Shown here one piece after another: positions 26,203 through 35,583 of a DNA stretch of 43,047 nucleotides. How positions within the stretch are numbered: the first letter of the stretch is position 1; every line of letters starts with the position of its first letter. Both the position numbers and the translations under genes were made by a program. The notes below the pieces were generated by a model. It ran no database searches. It was not told the DNA's origin and worked only from the letters and a program-made list of their open reading frames with translations. Origin of the DNA: an uncultured SAR116 cluster alpha proteobacterium. Its GTDB lineage: Bacteria; Pseudomonadota; Alphaproteobacteria; Puniceispirillales; Marisalimonadaceae. The stretch spans positions 1 through 43,047 of the forward strand of contig CABYBQ010000010.1 in NCBI GenBank assembly GCA_902517275.1, read 5' to 3'.

Positions 26203-26688
26203 TCAAGGAGTTTGCATTATAAAATATGAATATATTAAAATAAGAACTACAAATAATGTTAATGTACGTCTTAAAGGTAAATACCAACTTGGAAATAACA
26301 AAAATTTATAACATATTTCGTCGACTAATTGACATAACAAGAAACCTATAGATAGCAATAAAAGGCTGAAATTGCTTTTCATAGTTAGAATTATAATTGC
26401 TAAAATTGAGGGTGCAACTGACCAAATGATAATACAAAATCTAATTTGTTCAGTAACAAGATTTTCTCTCGGTAAATTCAATATAGAACCCCAATAAATC
26501 GCCCCTAAAAATGTTAAAATAATAGATCCATAATATTTTGGTAGATTAACTACAAAAAATAAATTATTTTTATTAATCAATAAATCAAGTAATCCTATGG
26601 AAAAAGGGAATAAGCCTAATAGACCTATGAAAATAAATAGTTTTTCACTTTTATTTAACAAATTTTTTTTAATGGTTATTTTTCTCAA
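26203..26688 (-). CDS. DUF3429 family membrane protein
   Basis: A 161-residue protein with five predicted membrane helices. The segments FIGLLGLFPFSIGLLDLLIN and YYGSIILTFLGAIYWGSIL match the DUF3429 (TMEM69-like) family, whose function is unknown. It is upstream of, and on the same strand as, the photolyase-like gene (seven bases apart). In many proteobacteria DUF3429 genes neighbour photolyase-type genes, so the pair may share a transcript. Confidence 0.8.
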   Translation of the reverse strand: MRKITIKKNLLNKSEKLFIFIGLLGLFPFSIGLLDLLINKNNLFFVVNLPKYYGSIILTFLGAIYWGSILNLPRENLVTEQIRFCIIIWSVAPSILAIIILTMKSNFSLLLLSIGFLLCQLVDEICYKFLLFPSWYLPLRRTLTLFVVLILIYSYFIMQTP

Positions 26689-26763
26689 TTAAATTACTTT
26701 TATGATCATTTAAATTTCCTTCATGTTATTCTATTTGAGAGATATTGTTTATAGTTTTACCTA

Positions 26764-27399
26764 ATGAAAATATGCACAGTCTGTAAAAATAATAAAATAG
26801 AGTTTTTTTTGAACATAGAAAACTTAGACTATTGGCAATGTAAACTTTGTAAAGCAACGATGTTAAATCCTATTCATCATATTTCAAGTAATAAAGAAAA
26901 GAAACATTATTTAAAACACAATAACGAAATTGATGATACTCGCTATAGAGATTTTCTCACTAATCTTATTGAACCTCTAAAAGATAAGATTTGTGTTAAT
27001 GATATAGGATTGGATTATGGATGTGGGTATGCTCCTGCTTTAGCAGATATTCTTAAAAAAGACGGATTTAACATTGAGTTATATGACCCATTTTTTTTTA
27101 GAAATGAAAACATCTTTTTTAGAAAATTTAATTTTATTACTTGTTCAGAAGTTGTTGAGCACTTTTTTAAACCTTATGAAGAGTTTAATAAAATTGATGG
27201 ACTGCTTGCTGGAAAATCATGGTTTGCCGTTATGACCTCATTTATGACTGAAGATTATTTATTCAAGCATTGGTATTATAGACGAGATCCAACCCACGTG
27301 GTCTTTTACAAAAAAATTACTTTTAAAGTTATAGCAAATCAAAGAAATTGGGAATTAACATTCCCATCTAAAAATTTAGTTTTTTTTCATAAAAAATAG
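26764..27399 (+). CDS. SAM-dependent methyltransferase with zinc-ribbon-like start
   Basis: A 211-residue class I methyltransferase of the Methyltransf_23 type. Two Cys pairs (CTVC near residue 4 and CKLC near residue 32) suggest a small zinc ribbon. The SAM motif is LDYGCGYAPALADIL, followed by the acidic end of strand 2 (IELYDPFF) and the motif FNFITCSEVVEHFFKPYEEF. The tail with WYYRRDPTHVVFY resembles many predicted methyltransferases. Substrate is not deducible. Its neighbours downstream are a 44-residue frame and another methyltransferase-like gene. Confidence 0.8.
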   Translation: MKICTVCKNNKIEFFLNIENLDYWQCKLCKATMLNPIHHISSNKEKKHYLKHNNEIDDTRYRDFLTNLIEPLKDKICVNDIGLDYGCGYAPALADILKKDGFNIELYDPFFFRNENIFFRKFNFITCSEVVEHFFKPYEEFNKIDGLLAGKSWFAVMTSFMTEDYLFKHWYYRRDPTHVVFYKKITFKVIANQRNWELTFPSKNLVFFHKK

Positions 27400-27457
27400 T
27401 CTCAAATAACTTTTTATATGTTATTAAAATAAGCAAAGTTATTGATTTGTTAAATGT

Positions 27458-27592
27458 ATGAAAAAATTTAGAATTAAAACAACCTGTGGTCTTGAAAAGT
27501 ATGATAAACTTAAAATAAATAAAACTTTTATAGGAAAATTACGTTTATATTGGTTCAAATTTTTTGCAATAATTAGAGATCTAAATAAATAA
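27458..27592 (+). CDS. Small basic protein (44 aa) coupled to next gene
   Basis: A 44-codon frame, MKKFRIKTTCGLEKYDKLKI then NKTFIGKLRLYWFKFFAIIR and DLNK. Its TAA overlaps the ATG of the next gene (TAATG), which suggests a genuine translated frame. Very basic, one amphipathic C-terminal helix, no known family. Confidence 0.4.
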   Translation: MKKFRIKTTCGLEKYDKLKINKTFIGKLRLYWFKFFAIIRDLNK

Positions 27593-28164
27593 TGTCAAAA
27601 ATGCAAAGGGGAGAAATTATTCTTTTTGATGGTGATGACTATCTTTTCAAACAATATCTAATAAACTGTAATATTTATTTTGAGTACGGTGTTGGAGCTT
27701 CAACTCGTTGGGTTTTAGAAAATACAAGATCAAAAATAATTTCTGTTGATACAGACAAAAAATGGATAAACACCATTGATGTTTGTGATAAAGGTTCTAG
27801 AGTTAAATTAAATTGGATTAATTTAGGTGAATTAGGAAATTGGGGTCGACCTAAATCCTATGTATATAGAGACCGTTTTATAGATTATATTAGCAATGTT
27901 TGGAATTTTAACAAAAAAGCAGATGTTATTCTTATTGATGGTAGATTCAGAGTTGCTTGTTTCCTCTATAGTTTAATAAATGCAAAAATAAATAGTTTAA
28001 TAATCTTTGATGATTATAATAATAGACCTTATTATCATATTGTTGAAGAAATTGTACCTATTTATAAGATTTGTGGACGACAAGCTTTATTTAAAGTACC
28101 AAAATTTTTTAATAAAAAATCAGCCCAAAAACTACTTGATAATTTCACATATGTATTTGATTAA
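27592..28164 (+). CDS. Class I methyltransferase-like protein
   Basis: A 190-residue protein with a Rossmann-like methyltransferase pattern: the glycine motif FEYGVGASTRWVLEN, acidic end of strand 2 in IISVDTDKKW, and a later strand ending DVILIDGRFRVACFLYSLI. The downstream IIFDDYNNRPYYHIVEE is typical of a group of predicted methyltransferases found near polysaccharide genes. Substrate unknown. The last four bases overlap the convergent lptD gene. Confidence 0.7.
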   Translation: MSKMQRGEIILFDGDDYLFKQYLINCNIYFEYGVGASTRWVLENTRSKIISVDTDKKWINTIDVCDKGSRVKLNWINLGELGNWGRPKSYVYRDRFIDYISNVWNFNKKADVILIDGRFRVACFLYSLINAKINSLIIFDDYNNRPYYHIVEEIVPIYKICGRQALFKVPKFFNKKSAQKLLDNFTYVFD

Positions 28165-30344
28165 TTTTTTAAACTTTCACTTAAAGCTCCAGTTATTGCT
28201 TTTGGTTTATACCTAAAGTCTCCTAAATTCCTAAAATTAAAAGTTAAATAAATAGAGTCTTCAGGAAGTAGATCTCTGTCTGCTATACCTCCATCACTTT
28301 TATACTCAAACAAAATAGTTAGGCAATTTCCAAACATATATCCTGTTCCTAAATATTCCAAACTTAAAGATTCAGAAATGAGTTCTTCTTTGTCATTATT
28401 TAAATCATAGGTTCTAGAATAACTAGTTTTAAAATTTGAAAATTTTTTCGATAATCCCAAATTTAATTCTTCTCGATCGATATCATTAGAAATAAAGTCT
28501 TTATCAACTGAACTATGATTTATTGAATAGCTCCATCCATTATAGGATCCATTAAAATTAAAGTCTGAAGTGTCTGATTTAAAATTATGATGGTTATATA
28601 ATGAGAACCAAGAAAATTTATACATCTCACTCGGATTCCAGTCTATTGAGTTGATAATATGCGATTGTCTATCATCATTAGCTATAATTACATTTTTTTG
28701 ACTACCACTAACTTTTTGACTTTGTCCTATAAAAAAATTTATATCACCTAAGTTTTCTGTCATAGCTAGTGAGGTAATACCGAGATTTATTCTATCATTT
28801 TTTTGAATATTATCTCTTCCTTGAAATTGATTATTTAAAAATAAATTAGCTTGATCTAACCTAAATTCTGCCGAGTCTCTATTAGGAACCTCATCGGTCC
28901 TATCAGAGGAAAAAACAGAACTAAATTGAATTTTTGGTTCGATAATTATTATAGTTCTATCAGTTATAAAACCATATTGATTACTTGCAGCGAGAGAAAA
29001 TCCTGAAGAAATTCTATCAATGTATCTATTATCGTTACTATCAGTTGAAGGTCTTCCTTGAATAGAATATAAATCTAATCCGATATTTGCATCTGCTTCT
29101 AAAGTAATATCTGTAAAATTTAATTTTTTATTGATTTTTCCAGACCCAGACCATCTTTTGATATCATAACTTTCGTCATTATAAATAGAGTGAGCATTAA
29201 ACTTAATGTCGTAATTATATTTTTTGTTACTATTAAAAATATGGTGTGATATTGATGGAGCTAATACTGGTTCATTATTACTACTTTTCTCATCTAGATT
29301 TTGAATGTTATATATTTCAATAAATGAAAGTGAGTTTTCGTTTATTTTTTCTAACTCTAAATAACTTTTATATTTTGATTCTCCATCAAAACCATATCGC
29401 CTCATAAAAGTTTCTTGGTCGGCATACTTACCCCCAAGGTTCATATTCCAGTTGCTTTTGAGATTAGACGATGCTTTCAGATTAACACCAAATACGTTGT
29501 CTCCATTTGATTTATTAGTATCTAAGTTTCCTTTAAAAATATTTGCTTCTAGTGTTGTTTTTTCGTATTCCTTTCTAATATTTAATTGGTCAGCATGTCC
29601 TGTTTTTCCATTTTGGTGAGATGTAAATGTCATATCCCAAGTAGGATCATTTTCTGGAGCAAAATAATATGGAATTTTCATATGGAGCCTATTTCGTTTT
29701 GAATAACCATAAATAGGTGTTAAAAAACCTGAGCGTCTTTTTATAGTCCAATCTGGAAAACTTAAATATGGAAGATAATAAACAGGCAATGAAAATATTT
29801 TCATTACAGGATGTTTAAGGTAAACAGTTTGTGTTTTTGGATCATGTTTTATTAGTTTAGATTCCAGCCTCCATATAGGTGTTTCATCTTTTTTTAAATC
29901 ACATTCACAAGCAGTATATGTACCTTCACGAAAAAAACTTTCACCAACATCATTTTTATCAAATTTATTAGCGCTAACATTTGATTTATCAACTAATTTT
30001 CCAAAAAGTGGTATAGCGATGACAGATTTGAATTCATTTGTTAAGATAGCTTCATCTGTTTCATAGATAGAGCCATCTTTTTCTGTTAATACAACATTAC
30101 CAACAGCAACAGCCTTATCAGAATTTTGATTATATGTAACCTTGTCAGCATTAATTTTTCTTGAATCATTAATGATCACAACATTACCTGATGCAGTCAC
30201 AATTTTATTTTTCTCATCTACCTCTATGTTGTCGCTTGAGAATTTAACTTCATCACTATTTGATGATAAACTTTTATCCTTTTGGCCAAAGGCCTCTACA
30301 GAAATAAAAAATATTAAAATATACAATATTTTAAAAATTTTCAT
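28161..30344 (-). CDS. lptD: LPS-assembly outer membrane protein LptD
   Basis: Inserts lipopolysaccharide into the outer leaflet with LptE. The 727-residue protein has a signal peptide (MKIFKILYILIFFISVEAFG), a periplasmic OstA/LptA-like beta-jellyroll domain (about residues 35-150, VTASGNVVIINDSRKINADK and AVAVGNVVLTEKDGSIYETD) and a C-terminal beta-barrel, with the DWTIKRRSGFLTPIYGYSKR segment typical of the family. The Cys pair in YTACECDL may supply disulfides. Its presence implies that the cell makes LPS. The gene stands alone rather than next to surA and pdxA. Confidence 0.94.
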   Translation of the reverse strand: MKIFKILYILIFFISVEAFGQKDKSLSSNSDEVKFSSDNIEVDEKNKIVTASGNVVIINDSRKINADKVTYNQNSDKAVAVGNVVLTEKDGSIYETDEAILTNEFKSVIAIPLFGKLVDKSNVSANKFDKNDVGESFFREGTYTACECDLKKDETPIWRLESKLIKHDPKTQTVYLKHPVMKIFSLPVYYLPYLSFPDWTIKRRSGFLTPIYGYSKRNRLHMKIPYYFAPENDPTWDMTFTSHQNGKTGHADQLNIRKEYEKTTLEANIFKGNLDTNKSNGDNVFGVNLKASSNLKSNWNMNLGGKYADQETFMRRYGFDGESKYKSYLELEKINENSLSFIEIYNIQNLDEKSSNNEPVLAPSISHHIFNSNKKYNYDIKFNAHSIYNDESYDIKRWSGSGKINKKLNFTDITLEADANIGLDLYSIQGRPSTDSNDNRYIDRISSGFSLAASNQYGFITDRTIIIIEPKIQFSSVFSSDRTDEVPNRDSAEFRLDQANLFLNNQFQGRDNIQKNDRINLGITSLAMTENLGDINFFIGQSQKVSGSQKNVIIANDDRQSHIINSIDWNPSEMYKFSWFSLYNHHNFKSDTSDFNFNGSYNGWSYSINHSSVDKDFISNDIDREELNLGLSKKFSNFKTSYSRTYDLNNDKEELISESLSLEYLGTGYMFGNCLTILFEYKSDGGIADRDLLPEDSIYLTFNFRNLGDFRYKPKAITGALSESLKN

Positions 30345-30405
30345 TTTTTTCCTTATATGCTTAATAAAACTTATTTCTTGACACTTTAATTCAAATTATT
30401 AATTT

Positions 30406-31863
30406 TTAACATAAAACTTTGCCTGGATTCATAATTCCTTTTGGGTCTAATTGATTTTTTATAATCTTCATAAGAGAATAGGCAACATTATTTTTGTGGG
30501 TTTTTAAGTTATTTTTCTTTAATTGCCCAATTCCATGTTCAGCAGAAAAAGATCCATTGTATTTATGGACAATCTCATAAAGCTTATTAGTTAAATTTAG
30601 GCTTTCACCCTTAAATCCATCTGGTAATGATCCATTCCCAAAAATATTATAATGAAGATTGCCGTCACCTAAGTGTCCAAAATATATAGTCCTTAATTCG
30701 GGTAAAAAATTTGATATCATATTTTGTGCATCTTTATGAAAATCGTCAATAGATTCGACAGGAAGAGAAATATCATGTTTTAAACATTTAATTAAGTTAG
30801 ATTTTTCAAGTTCTTTTTTTTCAGACTCAGCAGCGGCTTCTCTGATTGACCATAATGATTTACTTTGATTTTCATTTTTACAAATAGTTGCATCAGATAT
30901 TAAGTTTTTTTCAAAACATTCTTCTAATACATTCTCAATTGTTTTAATTATTGGGATTTCACCTTCTTCATTAGGAGAAGTGTTATCTTTAGAGTAACTA
31001 GAAATATCTATCAAAACACCCATCTCAGGCGTTTTATATAAAGGTAGTATAATTTTTTCGATATTATTTTTAGCAACCTCCCAGAAAACTTTTGGCATAA
31101 GTTCAAATGATTCAATTCTGTCTGGAAAATATGACTTGAAAATATTAAGTAATTTTATAGAATTCGAAATGTTATCTGCATCTACAAATAACGTAGAGAC
31201 CATTTTTGGCAATTGAAAAAGTTTCAAAGTAGCCGCAGTTATTATACCAAGAGTACCTTCCGCTCCAATAAAAATATTTTTTAAATCGTATCCAGTATTA
31301 TCTTTTTTTAGTTCTGAAAGTAGGTTCATTATTTTACCATCTGGTAAAACCACTTCTAAACCAAGGCAAAGTTCTCTTGTATTACCATATTTTAAAACAT
31401 TAACACCACCAGCATTTGTTGATAAATTCCCACCGATCATGCATGACCCTTTAGCACCTAAACTTAGTGGAAAAAACAAATTTTCATTTTCTACTATCTC
31501 GTGAATTTGAGATAGTACCATACCAGACTCAACAGTAATAGTTTGAGCAGCTTTATTAAATTGTCGAATATTATTCATTTTCTCTAATGAAATAATGATA
31601 GATCTTCCTGTGTTGTCTGGGGTTGCTGCCCCACAGAGGCTTGTGTTTCCTCCTTGAGGAACAACATCAACATTATTTTTATGGGCAAATCTTAAGATAG
31701 CTGAAACTTCTTCTGTATTAATAGGTTTTAATATAGCTGCAGCCTGTCCTTTATATTGTCCTCGCCAGTCATTCACGTATTTGCTATGATCATCTTTATT
31801 GAATAAAGGTGGATGTTTTAGATTAAGTGTTCTGAGATCAATATCTAAAAGTGTTTGTTGCAT
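30406..31863 (-). CDS. FAD-binding oxidase (GlcD/D-2-hydroxyacid dehydrogenase type)
   Basis: A 485-residue flavoprotein of the VAO/FAD_binding_4 family that oxidises D-2-hydroxy acids such as D-lactate, glycolate or D-2-hydroxyglutarate. The FAD domain shows VVPQGGNTSLCGAATPDNTG and GGNLSTNAGGVNVLKYGNTR; the C-terminal FAD-oxidase_C domain shows HLGDGNLHYNIFG and SAEHGIGQLKK. Exact substrate cannot be read from sequence. The gene lies 19 bases after the CysQ-Sua5 fusion on the same strand; FAD oxidase next to sua5 is common in alphaproteobacteria. Confidence 0.85.
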   Translation of the reverse strand: MQQTLLDIDLRTLNLKHPPLFNKDDHSKYVNDWRGQYKGQAAAILKPINTEEVSAILRFAHKNNVDVVPQGGNTSLCGAATPDNTGRSIIISLEKMNNIRQFNKAAQTITVESGMVLSQIHEIVENENLFFPLSLGAKGSCMIGGNLSTNAGGVNVLKYGNTRELCLGLEVVLPDGKIMNLLSELKKDNTGYDLKNIFIGAEGTLGIITAATLKLFQLPKMVSTLFVDADNISNSIKLLNIFKSYFPDRIESFELMPKVFWEVAKNNIEKIILPLYKTPEMGVLIDISSYSKDNTSPNEEGEIPIIKTIENVLEECFEKNLISDATICKNENQSKSLWSIREAAAESEKKELEKSNLIKCLKHDISLPVESIDDFHKDAQNMISNFLPELRTIYFGHLGDGNLHYNIFGNGSLPDGFKGESLNLTNKLYEIVHKYNGSFSAEHGIGQLKKNNLKTHKNNVAYSLMKIIKNQLDPKGIMNPGKVLC

Positions 31864-31882
31864 TTTTTTCCTAATTAATATT

Positions 31883-33664
31883 TTAAGTTTTATAAGACGC
31901 TCTTTTCAAGCGATCATTTATAGCAATTCCAACTCCTTTGTTGGGTATTGGCATTACTTGAATATTTTCAACACCACAAGAGTCTAGGTAACGTAAACCT
32001 GAAAATAGCAAATAACATGCTTGAATTAAATTTTTATTAGGACTTAAATTAAACAGATTTTGTTTTTTCTGCAATGATTTTGGAGTATTCCCAAAAATTA
32101 ACCAGCCACTATTTTTCATATTAGATTTTTGATTTAAATGGACATTTGCATTTGGTGAGTAGTGACTTTTTAACAGTCCAGGAGAAATCATCTCTTCATT
32201 GCTTTTAATATCCATGACTTTAGTTTTTACAGCATTATAAATCATCTCAGCAGTTATATAGCCGTGTCTGAGTATAATTGGGTTATCTCCACGACAATCA
32301 ACTACAGTAGATTCAATTCCAACTTCACAAAACCCGTAATCAATTATTTTAGAAAGCTTCCAACCATTACCTTTAAATTTTGGTCCAAAATCATCAATAA
32401 CATGTTTAGCAGTTGTTGGACTTACACCACCAGACTTATTTGCACTAGGAGCTAGGATAGGGATTTTTACTCTTTCTAGCAAATCAAGTGCTACGGGATG
32501 AGATGGTACTCTAATTCCAAGACTACTTTTACCTTGTGATAATAGATTTGATTTATCATTTTTTTGTGTTTGTAATATTATAGTCAGTGGACCTGGCCAG
32601 AATTTACTAGTTAATCTATTTGCAACATCTGTAAATTGTACATATTTTTCAGCTTCGTTTTTATTATATGTATGAGCTATCAAAGGATTGCTTAATGGAC
32701 GATCTTTAGCAGAATATATGCTTTTAATTGCTTTTTTACTGTTTCCTATCGCCCCAATCCCATAGACGGTCTCAGTAGGAAACGCTACTAGTTCTTTTTT
32801 ATTTAAAGCATTAGCTGCTAAGGTTAAATCGATTTCATATTTTTTGTTATTTGTATTACTTAGGTTTAATAGAAACTTACATGGTAAATCATTAGTAAGA
32901 CCATAAGCCAAGAATTTTTCATTTTTGAAATTTTCTTTACCATATCTCATTTCCAAACCTGAATTGGAAATGATATTTCCGCCAGCAGCTTTAAGAATAC
33001 TATGCCCAGCCGCAATGTCCCACTCCATAGTTGGAGAAGTACGAGGATAAAAATCAACTTGACCTTCAGCTAAATAACAAAACTTTACACTAGATCCAAC
33101 ATCTCGATCTGAAACAGGATTAAAAGTGGAAATCCAATTTTCTAATTCTTTTGATCTATGATTTAAGCTGCTTAAAATTTTTAAATTATTGTAATCAATT
33201 TGATTACATTGTATCTGCTTAGAACTTTCAAATTCTTCATCTTTTTCTAATTTCCATGCCTTACCTTTGAAGTTATACCAAATATTACCAGTGTAAGGTT
33301 GTGATATTAATCCAAATATGGGTAAATTATTTTTTATAAGAGCAAAATTCACAGTGAAATTTGGCTTCTTATTTATAAACTCTTTGGTACCATCTATTGG
33401 ATCAATTAACCAAAAAACATTATTATTTCTGAAGAATTTCTGAGATTTCTCAAACTCTTCACTAACAATTTTAACCTTTGGAAAAAGTTTTTTTATCCCA
33501 TTAACCGCTATTTGATTAACTTCAAGATCTGCTTGAGTAAGTGGAGAGTTGTCATTTTTGTACTTTACCTGATTAAAACTAAGATTTTGAAAATGCAACA
33601 TTGCACATTTATTACATTGCCTTGCTAAATCAATTAAGTGAAAAAGTTTTTTTAAACTAATCAT
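31883..33664 (-). CDS. CysQ-like phosphatase fused to Sua5-type threonylcarbamoyl-AMP synthase
   Basis: A 593-residue two-enzyme fusion. Residues 1-255 are an inositol monophosphatase/CysQ domain with Mg-binding motifs EE in VSEEFEK, DPIDGTKEF and WDIAAGHSIL, which would hydrolyse 3'-phosphoadenosine 5'-phosphate (PAP). Residues 270-593 are a Sua5/YciO domain with PTETVYGIGAIGNSK, KDRPLSNPLI, FWPGPLTIIL, APSANKSGGVSPTT and IESTVVDCRGDNPIILRHG, plus the C-terminal Sua5 domain; this makes threonylcarbamoyl-AMP for the t6A37 tRNA modification. No internal stop separates them. The start overlaps the AlkA-like gene (ATGA). Confidence 0.9.
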   Translation of the reverse strand: MISLKKLFHLIDLARQCNKCAMLHFQNLSFNQVKYKNDNSPLTQADLEVNQIAVNGIKKLFPKVKIVSEEFEKSQKFFRNNNVFWLIDPIDGTKEFINKKPNFTVNFALIKNNLPIFGLISQPYTGNIWYNFKGKAWKLEKDEEFESSKQIQCNQIDYNNLKILSSLNHRSKELENWISTFNPVSDRDVGSSVKFCYLAEGQVDFYPRTSPTMEWDIAAGHSILKAAGGNIISNSGLEMRYGKENFKNEKFLAYGLTNDLPCKFLLNLSNTNNKKYEIDLTLAANALNKKELVAFPTETVYGIGAIGNSKKAIKSIYSAKDRPLSNPLIAHTYNKNEAEKYVQFTDVANRLTSKFWPGPLTIILQTQKNDKSNLLSQGKSSLGIRVPSHPVALDLLERVKIPILAPSANKSGGVSPTTAKHVIDDFGPKFKGNGWKLSKIIDYGFCEVGIESTVVDCRGDNPIILRHGYITAEMIYNAVKTKVMDIKSNEEMISPGLLKSHYSPNANVHLNQKSNMKNSGWLIFGNTPKSLQKKQNLFNLSPNKNLIQACYLLFSGLRYLDSCGVENIQVMPIPNKGVGIAINDRLKRASYKT

Positions 33665-34299
33665 AATGTATAGCTTGCTTTTTCTACTTTTACTTTATTG
33701 TAAAAGTGCCATAAAAATAGGGCTGCTGCCGCTCTATGAGGCTTCCACATACTTCCAATTTTTTCCATCTCTTTTTCATTTGGTCTTGTTTCTAAACCCT
33801 TTAATAGTTTAACAGCTTCTTGCAGGGCTAAGTCAGCAGATGGCCAAGCGTTTGTATCTTGCAGAGCAAATATTTTGTAATTATTAATTGTCCAATGTCC
33901 AATTCCTTTAATTTTTATCAATAAATTTGTAACTTCATCACTATTTTGCTTATTAAGATAATCCAAATTAATTTCATTTTTAACTACTAATATTGCTAAA
34001 TTTTTTAGATAAAATGATTTTTGAGAAGATAACCCATAAAGCTTTAATTGTTCTATGCTGGCCTCAGACATTTCCTTTTCATTTAACATACCAGCTTTTT
34101 TTAATTTATCACTTAGAGATTTTGCTACACTAGTTGAAATTTGTTGTCCAATTATAATCTTAGCAAGGCTCTCAAAACCTTCCTTGATTGTACGATTAAG
34201 GGGCCAACCAAATTGCTCAAAAACTTTTTTAAAGCTTTCATCAATTTTAATAATACTGTAAAATGAACTGATCATATTGGTATTCCATCTTAAATTCAT
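33661..34299 (-). CDS. AlkA-like DNA-3-methyladenine glycosylase
   Basis: A 212-residue HhH-GPD base-excision glycosylase removing alkylated purines. The helix-hairpin-helix reads KIKGIGHWTINNYKIFALQD, and the catalytic Asp lies in NAWPSADLALQEA. The tail WKPHRAAAALFLWHFYNK is typical of DNA-3-methyladenine glycosylase II. An internal ATG at 34275 could be an alternative start. The stop overlaps the CysQ-Sua5 start by four bases, so both genes are cotranscribed with the FAD oxidase. Confidence 0.9.
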   Translation of the reverse strand: MNLRWNTNMISSFYSIIKIDESFKKVFEQFGWPLNRTIKEGFESLAKIIIGQQISTSVAKSLSDKLKKAGMLNEKEMSEASIEQLKLYGLSSQKSFYLKNLAILVVKNEINLDYLNKQNSDEVTNLLIKIKGIGHWTINNYKIFALQDTNAWPSADLALQEAVKLLKGLETRPNEKEMEKIGSMWKPHRAAAALFLWHFYNKVKVEKASYTL

Positions 34300-34358
34300 T
34301 CTTAACCTTTCAATTTAACTTTAAGCGCTGATTATATAAATGTACCAAACAGATTAAG

Positions 34359-34970
34359 AAAAAGATAATCAAGTTAAAGTCTGGGATCTTTATTTAAGAT
34401 TATTCCAGTTTATTTTAATAATTTTTATCATAGGCTCTTATATCTCAGCTAAATCAGATATGTTGAATATACATCAATATTTTGGTGTATCTATTTTAGG
34501 TTTAATCTTTTTTAGAATTTTATGGGGATTTACTGGAAGTTATTATTCAAGATTTGAAAGTTTTAATATATCTATAAAAAGAGCATTAACTCAGTTTTCT
34601 AAAAAAATATCAAAATAAATCAATAAGAACACCTCTTGGTAGTTTCTCAACTTTAACTTTTATAATTGTCCTAATTGGACTATCCATTTCAGGGTTGTTT
34701 TCAAGTGATGACGTTTTATACGATGGACCACTTGCTCAACTGGCGCCTAACTATGTATATTTCTGGACAGATATTCATAATTTACTTCACTTTTTTTTAT
34801 ATTTTTTGGTAGGAACTCATATTTGAGCTATTTTATACTATCAAATTATAAAAAAGCATAAAATTATAAAAAAGCATAAAATTATACAAAGAATGACTGA
34901 TGGATATACGAGAATAAACCAAAAAAGTGTGAGATCCATTAATGAAAAAACATCAAATGTATACTTTTAA
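34359..34970 (+). pseudogene. Cytochrome b561 (bacterial type) pseudogene
   Basis: Two frames joined by a frameshift. The first reads VWDLYLRLFQFILIIF, HQYFGVSILGLIFFRILWGF, GSYYSRFESF and stops after FSKKISK. The next gives RTPLGSFSTLTF, SGLFSSDDVLYDGPLAQLAP, DIHNLLHFFLYFLVGTHI then TGA where the family has Trp, followed by AILYYQIIKKHK. Membrane segments and order fit di-haem cytochrome b561. The first haem-ligand His is Gln here (RLFQF for RLFHW), and the GHNPLG motif is reduced to IRTPLG. It lies between two minus-strand genes, with no intact start. Confidence 0.8.
34843..34886 (+). repeat. 18-bp tandem repeat in the b561 pseudogene
   Basis: Two perfect units AAATTATAAAAAAGCATA (34843-34860, 34861-34878) followed by eight bases of a third. 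The unit keeps the frame (Ile-Ile-Lys-Lys-His-Lys). Slipped-strand expansion in a gene no longer under selection is the simplest reading. Confidence 0.75.
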
Positions 34971-35022
34971 TATCTGTTTTTATTTTAACACCAATTTTAA
35001 TTTTGAGTTCTTTTTAGATACT

Positions 35023-35469
35023 TTACCCTATATCTGCTTTATATCCCACTGACTCAATTCCAGAAACTGCAGCAATTTCGTCATTATCTGATGTATCACC
35101 AGAAATTCCTAGAGATCCTACAACGTTATTATTTTTGTCTCTTATTAACACACCTCCTGGAACAGGAACTAAAGCCCCATTTGTAAGAGCGTTTACAGAG
35201 TTTATAAAATAAGCTTGTTGTTCTGCTCTATTAAACAATGCTCTTGAACCCATACCCATCTGATATGCACCATTAGCCTTTCCATGAGCTATTTGAAAAC
35301 GTAAATTACTAATTCCATCTTCACCAGAACAGGCCTTTATTGCTCCGCGGTGATCTAAGAGAACAACCATAATAGGATTAATTTTTATTTCTCTTGCTTT
35401 ACTGATTGCATTTTTGATAATTAGATTTGCTTTTTCTAATGTTATTTGCTCCAAAACAATTTCAGACAT
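35023..35469 (-). CDS. GlcG/HbpS family haem-degrading or haem-binding protein
   Basis: A 148-residue protein of the GlcG/HbpS (DUF336) fold. The segments LEKANLIIKNAISKAREI, MVVLLDHRGAIKACSGEDG, VPVPGGVLIRDKNNNVVGSL and GISGDTSDNDEIAAVSGIES are characteristic. Family members bind or degrade haem or are cofactors of GlcDEF; the precise function is not established. No signal peptide is seen, so it is probably cytoplasmic. It lies beside the decayed cytochrome b561, another haem protein. Confidence 0.88.
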   Translation of the reverse strand: MSEIVLEQITLEKANLIIKNAISKAREIKINPIMVVLLDHRGAIKACSGEDGISNLRFQIAHGKANGAYQMGMGSRALFNRAEQQAYFINSVNALTNGALVPVPGGVLIRDKNNNVVGSLGISGDTSDNDEIAAVSGIESVGYKADIG

Positions 35470-35583
35470 TGTAAAACTCCATTCTAAAAACTTTAGTATT
35501 CAATAATATAATATTTTAACGTATATTCTAATTTATTTAATTTGTGTTATTTTTTTTTAAATCTTTGGAATAAATGAAATATT

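Noticed and set aside
27458-28164. Toxin-antitoxin pair (44-aa frame plus downstream gene)
   Set aside because: The downstream gene has a methyltransferase glycine motif and no toxin signature; the small frame has no antitoxin-like DNA-binding pattern.
34843-34886. Functional iteron or origin
   Set aside because: The 18-bp units lie inside pseudogene coding sequence and keep its frame; slippage explains them.
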